Virus record (IMG/VR): IMGVR_UViG_3300027728_000006
Coordinates: 40,352 to 104,351 of that record
DNA: 64,000 nucleotides
Source of the DNA: a virus
Direction: 5' to 3' (one strand)
Shown: piece by piece, positions 44,401-52,058 of the stretch
Numbering within the stretch: the stretch's first letter is position 1
How the letters are laid out: each line of letters opens with the position of its first letter
The notes under the pieces: model-generated
Told to the model about the DNA's origin: nothing
The model's input: the letters and a program-made list of their open reading frames with translations, nothing else
Database searches by the model: none
Translations under genes and position numbers: made by a program

Positions 44401-47400
44401 AAGCTTGAGTAAAGCTTCCCATTCTCTCAAAAACGCCTTCTTGCGCATTTTCATACGTCCCACGATTACTTGCAACTACTTCTTTAGATATTTTTTGTAA
44501 AGATAAACGCTCCAATATTTCAGAATAAACCACTTGCGCATTTCCTAATCTTTCCGCTGCTACTAATTGCTCCTGATACTTAATAGGCATTGCTGTCAAT
44601 GAGTCGATATACTGCTTTTCCGCCGTGATAATATCACCCTCGGAAGAATTTGGATTAACTCTAATTTCAGCTAGTTTTTGAGAACTGTTTAAAAATTGCT
44701 GTGCCGAATCACTAAATTTTGTAAAATTTTCTGTCGCTGCTGTTACCGCTTTTTCTAATTCTGGCATTTTAGATGTAAATGCTTTTTCAATTTTTGGAAT
44801 TTCCATTAACGCAGCTATTGCTGCGCCCGCAGCTGCTCCCCAAGGTCCAGCTATCAATGCTCCAGTTCCAGCCATTCCAGCTATATTGCCCAAGCCCTCG
44901 ACGGTTGCAGCAGCCTCCCTACCGCCCTGCGTATTTTGCGGAATAAACGAAGCAATCTGTGGCGCGATGATCTGTGCAGCCATTCCAGCTTGCGAAGCTA
45001 TTGATGCTAATCTTTGTTTTTTTTCTTGGGCTATTGATTTTCTTTGCTCCGCCACCGCTTCTTTATTTGAACTTATTAAATCTTTTCTACTTCGAAGCTC
45101 TTGCTCAGCCGCGTTCTTTTTTTCACTAGCGTCCTGATCAATTCTTTTTACCTCTTTATCATAAGCATCGCTCAAAGCTGTTTTCGCGGCTTTAAGCCTT
45201 TCGTCTGCTTCCTGAATCCTTGGATCACCAATGGTAATTTGACCAGATGCCTGTTGAGCCATTAAGTCTTTATATATTTTGTCTTGGGCTTGCTTGTTTG
45301 CCGCCGCAGCCTTGAACTCAGGCGCGGATATCGCTTCTTTCAATGTATTCCTCTTATCCAATCTGTCGGTTTGCGCCTGAATCTCTTTTTCAAATGATGG
45401 AATTTCCGCAGAAGCCTTATCATTAGCCTCCGACATGTTCTTTATGGATTTTTCACCCTCTTTAATACTTTCTCCAAATTGCCTCATTTCGCCTCTTAAA
45501 AATATGGCAGAAAAAGCCACGCCTTGAAGACCAGCAATTAAAGCGGCAATTGTATTTTCATTACCATCTCCAGACGCATCAGCTGCAAAATTAGGAATGA
45601 ACCCACTCGCCGCCCCATAAGTTTTCGGATTACGCCCCTCTTTTTTAGCTCTTTTAATCCCCTGAATTCCACCGCCTGGCTCATCTCGCCTATTTGCCAC
45701 CATTAACCCCATTGGGTTATTTTTATTCTTTAAAGAACTATGCTTGTCAACATATATTTGACTCTTAGACAAGCCAGAAGATTGCTCTCTTGCTATTGCA
45801 TCATTTAAAGCATTTGAGAAATTAGGAATGAAACCAGAACTCAACCTCTTATTGAGAACTCTTGCGTTTAAAAAACCAGGCTTTCCCATTAAATCAAGGT
45901 TATCGTCAACTATTTTAGATCCTCGTTTTTGGGCTTCTACCAATTTGTCTTTTGGCTTGACGCCAAAACTAATTTTATTTACAGGAAGACCAAGTCTTGA
46001 AGAAGTTTCCCTTATTGCTTTTTCAAAAAGCGGCGGACGACTAGTCAACACATCAAACTTTTTCTTTCCAGCCTTTAACTTTTTACCTATAGGGAGAAGA
46101 TCCCTTTCTTTCAAGGATCCTAATTGCCTTATATATTCATCTTCGCCGCCTCGAATTTTTGGAATAATTGTACCATCCCAATCATACATATTTTTTCTAA
46201 CTTGATCTGCAAAATTTGGAATAAAACCACTAGCCGAGACGCCAGCCGAGCCGCCCATTGCAGAGGAAAAACGACCCTCAATTAAAGATCTGAATTTTGA
46301 ACCTTCGGCAGATCTCCTAGACACATTAGACATGCGCTTATTACTTATAATATCAAGACCTTCAAGATTTTTTACAAAAGTATTTTCATTCGCCGAAAGC
46401 GAAGCCAAATTACCCTTATTTTTAAATATTTTTTCCTGTATTCTTGTGGTAATTTCATCAACCGCCTTAGCACCAGAATATGTAGCTCCTGGGTTTTTAC
46501 CATCAAAATCCAACTGAACAGGATTAAAACCCAATGATTTAAACAACTCATTTTGATTTACATTCTTAAATATAGAAGAAGCCATTATGGATGAAACTCC
46601 AGCATATTTTCTAGGATCTGAAATGAGCCTACCAACACCCTCATTAGAATTAGCTTTTGACATTGTAGCTTTTGAATAAGCCAAATGAGAAGCCTCATGG
46701 AATAATGTATCTGGTGTTGCTCCAACTCCCAACTGTATATTTGGCTTCAAACCAGGTTTTGAAAAATTAGCCCTTCCTCTGACCCCGAATGGCAAACTGC
46801 CATCCTTTTTTATATCTAAGAAATTTGGCACAAAGCCAGAAGCGTGTTGAGTTTGAAGATCGACTCCAAGACCCCCATATTCGTCAGCCTCCACATTCCC
46901 GAAATAACTTTGTAATTTTTTTGGATCTTTTTTTAATTCATTTATTTTAGCATTAACAAAGGATGCAAATTGATCGCGGGTCATCTTTTCTATTTCCATG
47001 CCCTTGTGACCATACACTTCAAACATGGAACTCTTAGCAAGATCTGCTCTTTTAATTTGCGGGTATAAAGTTTCGGCGGAAACAGGCTCTCCATTTTTTA
47101 TTTTTTGAAGCAATCTATTCATCTGAGGCAACAATTGCCCCTTCATTTTTTTACCTTTATTTCTTTTTATTGCTTCTTCGTACAGGGCGCTACCGTACCC
47201 CTTACCCCTATATGCTTTTTCAACAGTAAGATCGCCAACATCCACATTGCCAGGCTTGTCTTCAGAGTAAGAAAATCCGCCCACTTTTTTACCGCCGAGA
47301 ATAGCATTTATACTCGAAAAGCCAAACTCGTCTTTTTTGCTTTGAGAAAATGAAAGACCAGAAGTTTTTGCAAAATTAGGAACAAAGCCGGAACTCGATA

Positions 47401-50400
47401 GCGGCACGCCATACTTATCAGCAAACATACCGCTTAAGCGTTTTAAAATCTTAGGAGGCAATGTTTGCTTTTTCTTCTTTAAATCGTCACGAGCTTCCCT
47501 AAGAGTGATAATTTTTTGCTGTATGTCTTGTGGCGTATTTTTCGTTATTCTAGATGGCAATTCAGCAAGCTGATTTTCAATTGGGGTAAGATCCTTGTCA
47601 ATCTCAGAACTGACCCTCCTCATTATCTCTTGAGCAGCCTCAGTTCTCCTCTTCATAGCTGGAGTTATTTGATTAATTGCTGGCAAGACGTGCTCCGGAA
47701 AAATTCTAGACATCGCCTCAGAATCACCAGACAACATAGCCTCCCTGGCTTTGGTTCCACTAATTCCTTCAGTTCTACTGCCAACTGAAACATCATAACC
47801 AGCCTGTTTATATTTTGTAAGATCTTTCTCTGTCTTATCAGAGCCAACAAAGGCTGTACTTCCAGGTTGTGCAGATAAGAATCTTCTCCTGCCCTCAACC
47901 GGATCAACTTCTAAATGGCGACGAATTCCCCCAGTAAAATCAGACCCAGCCTTAACTACATTAGCCCCCTCAAAAGTTTTCTGAGCCAAATATTTTCTAA
48001 CGTTTTGGTCGAAGACCAAAGTCCTCAAGGAATGCGGATCATTTTGATCTAATTTTCCACCTTCTCTTGAAATAGCAACAACAAAATCCTCAGGAGGTAT
48101 ACCCTTACCCCTTGCCATATCCATCATCTCAAGATGACCCTTAGTAGAAGGAGAAAAAGCGCCATAAGCTAATCCCAAGCGTTTTTTTTCTACAATTGGC
48201 AGATCTTTTTCCTTTTTTCTTTTAAGTCCAAAATTGGGATTAATTCCCATAATTCTTGTTTTTTCTGAACCCAAAGTGTCAAGAGCAACAGCCTCTATAT
48301 AGGCGCTGTCTAGTCCAGCAGATGTCGAAGTTCCAGCCTCTCTTCCAAAATTAGTTTTAGATGTCCCCTCCGAGATTTGAGAATCTCTTAAACTTCTTCT
48401 GCGCTTTATTTCTTCTTGCTCCGCTGGAGTAGAGGATGAGAGTATCATCAATCTATCTAATTCTGACCAATATCCTTTATCAATTGCAGCAGCGGTGCCA
48501 ACCAGCGAAGCCCTAGTATCCACAATCTCGTCAACCTTGTCAATATCAGATGGAATAATTATCGGAATTCTTTGCGTTTTCCTAAATTTTGAGTTATCAG
48601 CTCTTTCAGAATTTTTTCCACCAAGCATCATTGAACTTTTTCCAGCTCCAGGAACGCCAAAAACGCCTGTAAATTTCTTAAGAGATCCAGCCTTCCTGGA
48701 CTTTTTAGCTAATTCTCCTAGGTATTTGTGATAACCAGCAACGCCGCCGCTTATACCTAAACTGGCTATTTGCTCTTCAACTATCGCGGTATATTTTGGA
48801 TCGCTCAATACATCCCCGTCAAGATATCCTACCCTACGATCAGCAAAATTAGGAATATAGCCAGAAGCTGAAGACGCAAGACCATGAACATCTACCCACT
48901 TCTTTAATGTACTTTTTAAATTATCTGGAGTTCTTGATATTTTTGCTTCATACTGACCTGGAGCATTATGGAAAAACTTTTTAAGTTCAGGTGTTGGAGC
49001 TGGAAAATCTATTCTTTGAGTTTGACTTACAGCTGGAGCATTAAACGATTTTCTTAAAGCAGTTTCGAAAACCGTTCCGGCAGCAGAACCAACAGAGCCA
49101 GCGTTGTCCAATGAAGAAGCGTCAGTTATCTGCTCTTTTCCTCCAAAAGTTTTAATTATGTTATTAGTAGCGCCAACTAAAGCATCCCCCACTACTCCCT
49201 TAATTCCATATCTTTGCAAATTAGTTCCAGAAGTATCCAGTCCAGCCGTTGCTATTTTAGCATCAAACAAATTATTACCAGCCTCTAATGAAACATTAGC
49301 CGAATCAAGACCCTGATTGCCGCCATGGACCATTGTATATCTATCTGACAAATCGAGCTTTTTAACATCAAGGTTTTTCTTCTTTGCAGTTTTTTCTTTA
49401 TCAACGGCGCGCATTGTTGTACCGCCGCCATACATCGCCTTAAATTTGCTACCCATCGACGCAAAATTAGGAACAAAGCCAGAAGCTTTACTTTCAAATA
49501 AATTTAATCCAACCCCTAACGCGGATAGATCTACCGTATCAGAATTGCTGTTTCCCTTATATGAAGGATTAGCTTTTCTTCCAAGATATGTAAGAGCCTT
49601 AGCATAAATAACATCGTCTTTTACTGGTTTTTTAGTAACTTTAGATTCTACAAGTTGCTGCTTCGATAATTTATCTTTATATGAAAAATCTACCCCAAAC
49701 TTATTTTTCAATTTAACAGGAGTAATGCCCATGTTTTTTAACATTATTTCTGTATCTATCTCTCCCAAAGCCCCCTTAACGTTACTTACATTGCCAATTT
49801 TGTTACCTGTAGCCAGCTTAGACTGATCGAAACTACCAGGTAAATAATTACCAATAGGCACACCTTTATATTTTAAGGATGAGAGATCTTTTTTTTGCTC
49901 TAAAGAGCTATTTATTTTTATTTCTGCTATCTTATCATATGTTGAAGTATTATAAGGTAATTTAATTCTATCAACTGATACATTTTCCGAATAATAATCA
50001 GTCTTGCTATTCTTTTTTCCACGAATTCCAAAATCATAAAGTTTTTTCAAATCGCCGCCACTCTTAACGCTGGACAAGCTCTCTACTTTGTTTTTAGCAA
50101 AATTAGGAATATACCCACCAGCAGCATATTGAGTATTTTCACCAAAACCATTTGGAGGACGAACTACGGTAGCCTTTTTACCAGCAGCATTAGTAAATGT
50201 CTTTACATCTTCTTTATTATTAACAAAAGATTTAAACGACTTTCCATTGCCGTCATGTATGGTTGTTTTTTTAGCCTTGCCAGCCCTGTAGCCATGCTCT
50301 CTAGCGCCAGCATTTTCCATCGCTTGACCAACATTTCTATCGGACGCAAAATTTGGAACAAATCCAGATGAAAAAGTTTTTTTTCCAGTAGCGCTTGTTA

Positions 50401-51997
50401 AAGGTACGCCGCTAGCTCCAATACTTACTCCAGCTCTACCTAAATTGGCGGCTATTGTTTTGCTAATTCTCTCCTGCTCTCTCATCACATTCGATTGAGC
50501 GGTCAAATAATCAAGAAGTTGTTTTTCAGCTTGAACGGTCGTCATTTTGCCGCTCAGTATTTTTTCTGTAAATACGCTATTCTTTTGAAGAATTGAAAGA
50601 ACACCTTGCTCTAATGCAGCTTGCTGCTTGGTAGCCTCATTTCTTCCAAGCAACTCTTTAGCAGATCCAGCGGCAAATTTTGCTAAATTTACAAATAATT
50701 TAGTTAAAACTGCAACAGCTAAAACAGTGCCAGGACCGCCAATAAAATTCGAAATGCCCTTAAAAAATCCCTCTATAAATTTACCACCTTGAGTTTCAGT
50801 ATCTATTTTATTAAAAGATTCAATTATACCGTTGAAACTTGAAAGAAAACCCTTAGCATTTGGTTCAAAAACCAATGATCCAATTTTACTAGCAGCCTCC
50901 TCCAAATTTGAAACCGCCTGAGAAGACAAAGCCGACAAAGTTTTATTCAACTCTTGGTTTCTTTTTATAGCTTGATCAGTAGAGCTCAAAGAGGTTTCTA
51001 GCGCTCTATCATATATGCTATACTCTTTGCCCAAATCAGAAAGAGCTGCCTTCAAGATGTTAATTTGAAAAACCCCACCTACCTGCTCTGCAACATAAGA
51101 TTTTTGTTTAGCTCCAAGAGTATCATAAGTTGAGGCTAATTGTTTTAGAAGATCTATTGCGCTTTGTCCCTCTGACGTATCAACCCCTAATGATCCTAAA
51201 AGGTCTTGAACCTTACCTCTTTGCAGTCTTGTAAAAATAGTTTTAAGTGAGTTACCAATTACGGCACCGCCTCTAGCAGTAGTTTGCTGAGCTGCCGTGA
51301 CTATAGAAATGAGTTCATCCAATGAAACTCCAGCATCTTGAGCCGTAGAACCAACTCTGCTAATAGCGTTAGCCAGGTCTGCTGAACTAACGGCAAACGC
51401 GGCATCGACATTGGCTAATTTATTCACAACTTGTACCGCGTCTAAAGCTGAACCAGAGAAAGAGTTGAGAGTAGCCGTCAAAGCTTCAACACTCCTCACC
51501 GTATCAAGTCCACTTAATCTGGCTAAAATTAAAGCGGCATTAGTTCTCTTAAGAGTTTCTTCAACTCCCAAGCCCTGCCTAGCCAGTTCGGTTGCCGCCT
51601 CAGCAACAGAAGAAAAACTTTGAGCTGTATTTTTAGCTATATCAAATAATGATCCGCCAAATTTTTGCAAACTTGAAGAAGACAAATTAAGTAATACGTT
51701 GATATCTTGAAGCTTTTTTTCAACTTCTATAGTAGAAGTAATCAGCGAAGACAACGCCTTCTCAACGGCAAATATAGCTCCAGCTGATGCTCCGAAGGCT
51801 ATAACGCGAGCATTTGAAGCTTCTAAACTCTTATTAAACTCACTTACTTGAGCAGTTATTCTTCCAAGCGCCTGAGAGCTTTTTTTCGTATTAATCTGAG
51901 AAAGCTCTATTGTTTTTAGAGCTTTCGCTATATCTTTTTCCATTTGGCGCGTATTTGCGCTAACGGAAATTGTTGCACTTGTTAAACCTGTAGCCAT
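41423..51997 (-). CDS. tape measure protein carrying an array of enzyme-like modules
   Basis: The 3,524-residue protein starts with a coiled helical N-terminus and a TP901-type tape measure core (about 85-420, e.g. FGASAGAIFAVEKALSS and GNSLKTIFTRLQRG). It has a hydrophobic Gly/Ala stretch at about 2335-2400 (GMAGTGALIAGPWGAAAGAA) and long coiled coils towards the C-terminus. Tape measures set tail length and are ejected with the genome. Residues 544-2138 differ sharply: nine SGF[V/I]PNFA-type motifs bracket compact modules that look like nucleases, a kinase, a nucleotidyltransferase, an acetyltransferase, a protease and a phosphatase. Without this part the protein has about 1,930 residues. 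The ATG has a good AGGA ribosome binding site. Confidence 0.9.
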   Translation of the reverse strand: MATGLTSATISVSANTRQMEKDIAKALKTIELSQINTKKSSQALGRITAQVSEFNKSLEASNARVIAFGASAGAIFAVEKALSSLITSTIEVEKKLQDINVLLNLSSSSLQKFGGSLFDIAKNTAQSFSSVAEAATELARQGLGVEETLKRTNAALILARLSGLDTVRSVEALTATLNSFSGSALDAVQVVNKLANVDAAFAVSSADLANAISRVGSTAQDAGVSLDELISIVTAAQQTTARGGAVIGNSLKTIFTRLQRGKVQDLLGSLGVDTSEGQSAIDLLKQLASTYDTLGAKQKSYVAEQVGGVFQINILKAALSDLGKEYSIYDRALETSLSSTDQAIKRNQELNKTLSALSSQAVSNLEEAASKIGSLVFEPNAKGFLSSFNGIIESFNKIDTETQGGKFIEGFFKGISNFIGGPGTVLAVAVLTKLFVNLAKFAAGSAKELLGRNEATKQQAALEQGVLSILQKNSVFTEKILSGKMTTVQAEKQLLDYLTAQSNVMREQERISKTIAANLGRAGVSIGASGVPLTSATGKKTFSSGFVPNFASDRNVGQAMENAGAREHGYRAGKAKKTTIHDGNGKSFKSFVNNKEDVKTFTNAAGKKATVVRPPNGFGENTQYAAGGYIPNFAKNKVESLSSVKSGGDLKKLYDFGIRGKKNSKTDYYSENVSVDRIKLPYNTSTYDKIAEIKINSSLEQKKDLSSLKYKGVPIGNYLPGSFDQSKLATGNKIGNVSNVKGALGEIDTEIMLKNMGITPVKLKNKFGVDFSYKDKLSKQQLVESKVTKKPVKDDVIYAKALTYLGRKANPSYKGNSNSDTVDLSALGVGLNLFESKASGFVPNFASMGSKFKAMYGGGTTMRAVDKEKTAKKKNLDVKKLDLSDRYTMVHGGNQGLDSANVSLEAGNNLFDAKIATAGLDTSGTNLQRYGIKGVVGDALVGATNNIIKTFGGKEQITDASSLDNAGSVGSAAGTVFETALRKSFNAPAVSQTQRIDFPAPTPELKKFFHNAPGQYEAKISRTPDNLKSTLKKWVDVHGLASSASGYIPNFADRRVGYLDGDVLSDPKYTAIVEEQIASLGISGGVAGYHKYLGELAKKSRKAGSLKKFTGVFGVPGAGKSSMMLGGKNSERADNSKFRKTQRIPIIIPSDIDKVDEIVDTRASLVGTAAAIDKGYWSELDRLMILSSSTPAEQEEIKRRRSLRDSQISEGTSKTNFGREAGTSTSAGLDSAYIEAVALDTLGSEKTRIMGINPNFGLKRKKEKDLPIVEKKRLGLAYGAFSPSTKGHLEMMDMARGKGIPPEDFVVAISREGGKLDQNDPHSLRTLVFDQNVRKYLAQKTFEGANVVKAGSDFTGGIRRHLEVDPVEGRRRFLSAQPGSTAFVGSDKTEKDLTKYKQAGYDVSVGSRTEGISGTKAREAMLSGDSEAMSRIFPEHVLPAINQITPAMKRRTEAAQEIMRRVSSEIDKDLTPIENQLAELPSRITKNTPQDIQQKIITLREARDDLKKKKQTLPPKILKRLSGMFADKYGVPLSSSGFVPNFAKTSGLSFSQSKKDEFGFSSINAILGGKKVGGFSYSEDKPGNVDVGDLTVEKAYRGKGYGSALYEEAIKRNKGKKMKGQLLPQMNRLLQKIKNGEPVSAETLYPQIKRADLAKSSMFEVYGHKGMEIEKMTRDQFASFVNAKINELKKDPKKLQSYFGNVEADEYGGLGVDLQTQHASGFVPNFLDIKKDGSLPFGVRGRANFSKPGLKPNIQLGVGATPDTLFHEASHLAYSKATMSKANSNEGVGRLISDPRKYAGVSSIMASSIFKNVNQNELFKSLGFNPVQLDFDGKNPGATYSGAKAVDEITTRIQEKIFKNKGNLASLSANENTFVKNLEGLDIISNKRMSNVSRRSAEGSKFRSLIEGRFSSAMGGSAGVSASGFIPNFADQVRKNMYDWDGTIIPKIRGGEDEYIRQLGSLKERDLLPIGKKLKAGKKKFDVLTSRPPLFEKAIRETSSRLGLPVNKISFGVKPKDKLVEAQKRGSKIVDDNLDLMGKPGFLNARVLNKRLSSGFIPNFSNALNDAIAREQSSGLSKSQIYVDKHSSLKNKNNPMGLMVANRRDEPGGGIQGIKRAKKEGRNPKTYGAASGFIPNFAADASGDGNENTIAALIAGLQGVAFSAIFLRGEMRQFGESIKEGEKSIKNMSEANDKASAEIPSFEKEIQAQTDRLDKRNTLKEAISAPEFKAAAANKQAQDKIYKDLMAQQASGQITIGDPRIQEADERLKAAKTALSDAYDKEVKRIDQDASEKKNAAEQELRSRKDLISSNKEAVAEQRKSIAQEKKQRLASIASQAGMAAQIIAPQIASFIPQNTQGGREAAATVEGLGNIAGMAGTGALIAGPWGAAAGAAIAALMEIPKIEKAFTSKMPELEKAVTAATENFTKFSDSAQQFLNSSQKLAEIRVNPNSSEGDIITAEKQYIDSLTAMPIKYQEQLVAAERLGNAQVVYSEILERLSLQKISKEVVASNRGTYENAQEGVFERMGSFTQAFSDITINNLGKQLYNVSAAFDRMVGIQTENDKTDYVGKSLSEMLDLMYGRKLSSEDVQSVTAQTYNYTKTTDDPSTVMNEALESSRDFAKKLNDIQVLGIENDGGVNMNNFQDLKGQLLNALQASYAKSGGEVTSEELQILSSLRDTMNRPDQLQQWLQEYQTINNKFISGQEKIEEVRKNIAERQKKEAEKKAQDRQRADQAGARVSSAKSEVDQLFSDFKYAMEEGLSKVKFAGDLESNRGNFGKEIYDLINMPNVSKKRDENNRIFSIEQTTRQEKEQAKTTGATSIFESIGNLINSASLDEKATSGMSDSEIKSATSEFELKKTEFKNELIGSGAMNQILQGDTAGAKGTLDALIEKLIASGSFTATQIQELKNKTIQELGSVNNGIKISNRNELQQKALLAQQLAFDRAKEKITQAQNLGGGAEQIIPNLLGAEDSLINQAKDSLSKTVSGGYNVNNLVKGEDGKIIDKNTGKTPALDSLGALTDTLSTLTKFTGAPITSMGDMNFQAISQGYSQMLAQSIDDLEKQSGGALGSDVFKRMRDQVSSLGTDKEGGASVSSNLQLMQKLGVIDSSQYVDGVTEDYTKKEFENLPKELQDAYKGVSGDSKLQFLGINELTKVSSNGFSSVVEAIEGSFDVSKMAAGIKDGLIASQISERKITAENAKKDAESGLKDSQGEEQKAKAKVEEAEQLFNDRQKFALETKVGRMSIATESEATNPDYIAKSDKIYSEKNIGLARAQVALGRGNIVQKEFGTDPEGMDITSEDFLKKSDAYELVKSAAVSLQQARSQQAAASAEVIKSESRVGAASSLVSGYNSSFVVGDELPFPESGEKKLSRMQAESAQIKDAEKNGYYMSGSENYYSPSAMKPIENFMPPKPAPPNGGSGASNGVVPPGQQVPDRGTSGGAAGNSSRDQASNTTNVDSINLPININIEQGRVASVENSETQVSQLAESIKNQVQEVVQRVVAMQAELQKGGFIKPPPPTNVV
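45842..46207 (-). other. tape measure module: HAD-like phosphatase
   Basis: Residues 1931-2052 have MYDWDGTIIP (D1939 and D1941, the DxDGT motif I), FDVLTSRPP (motif II) and KIVDDNLDLM (D2031/D2032, motif IV). This is a short HAD fold of the 5'(3')-nucleotidase or polynucleotide-3'-phosphatase kind. Confidence 0.6.
46232..46816 (-). other. tape measure module: zincin metallopeptidase-like
   Basis: Residues 1728-1922 include TLFHEASHLAYSKAT, an HExxH zinc site (H1767, E1768, H1771) preceded by a hydrophobic helix. A third ligand cannot be named from sequence alone. It might mature the protein or cut a host barrier. Confidence 0.5.
47003..47365 (-). other. tape measure module: GNAT acetyltransferase-like
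   Basis: Residues about 1545-1665 hold VGDLTVEKAYRGKGYGSALY, the acetyl-CoA binding R/Q-x-x-G-x-G/A loop (RGKGYG) after a beta strand. The strand order before it fits GNAT. The target is unknown. Confidence 0.6.
47663..48190 (-). other. tape measure module: HxGH-type nucleotidyltransferase-like
   Basis: Residues about 1270-1445 contain AYGAFSPSTKGHLEMMD, the (H/T)xGH nucleotide-binding signature (T1285, H1288). FVGSDKTEKDLTKY and ISGTKAREAML (the ISxTxxR motif) come later. This order is typical of NMN, pantetheine-phosphate and cytidylyl transferases. The substrate is unknown. Confidence 0.65.
48248..48745 (-). other. tape measure module: P-loop kinase-like
   Basis: Residues about 1085-1250 contain the Walker A motif GVPGAGKSSMM (K1120, S1121). 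The strand RIPIIIPSDIDKVDEIVDTR follows, as in zeta-toxin or polynucleotide-kinase-like P-loop proteins. The substrate cannot be told. Confidence 0.55.
48878..49105 (-). other. tape measure module: PD-(D/E)XK nuclease-like 2
   Basis: Residues about 965-1040 have SAAGTVFETALRKSFN (E978), QRIDFPAP (D997) and GQYEAKIS (E1017-x-K1019), again the E, D, ExK order. The region before (847-964) is unassigned. It is a different sequence from the first module. Confidence 0.5.
49568..49795 (-). other. tape measure module: PD-(D/E)XK nuclease-like 1
   Basis: Residues about 735-810 have KGALGEIDTEIMLKNMG, GVDFSY (D770) and QLVESKV (E784-x-K786), the E, D and ExK order of the PD-(D/E)XK fold. The pattern is compact and complete, but activity cannot be judged. 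Confidence 0.55.
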
Positions 51998-52026
51998 TCT
52001 TTTTTCCTAATTAATTACTTATTAAA

Positions 52027-52035
52027 GTATTACAC
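52027..52035 (-). promoter_or_regulatory. late-type GTGTAATAC box before the tape measure
   Basis: The minus strand reads TCGTGTAATACTTT; the TAATAC is about 29 bases before the tape measure ATG and leaves room for the AGGA ribosome binding site. No -35 box is visible. Confidence 0.4.
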
Positions 52036-52058
52036 GAAAATAGAAATAATTAATAAAA

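Larger units (their letters stand above)
45584..50368 (-). repeat. nine SGF[V/I]PNFA motifs within the tape measure
   Basis: Copies lie at 50345-50368, 50096-50119, 49460-49483, 48842-48865, 47369-47392, 46817-46840, 46208-46231, 45815-45838 and 45584-45607. They read SGFVPNFA, GGYIPNFA, SGFVPNFA, SGYIPNFA, SGFVPNFA, SGFVPNFL, SGFIPNFA, SGFIPNFS and SGFIPNFA. Spacings vary widely (about 69 to 483 residues). The constancy of the motif and the variety of what lies between suggest it is a junction or processing element. Confidence 0.9.

Noticed and set aside
45828-46205. 125-residue plus-strand frame inside the tape measure gene
   Set aside because: It mirrors the HAD-module region; the minus frame contains conserved motifs and this one does not.
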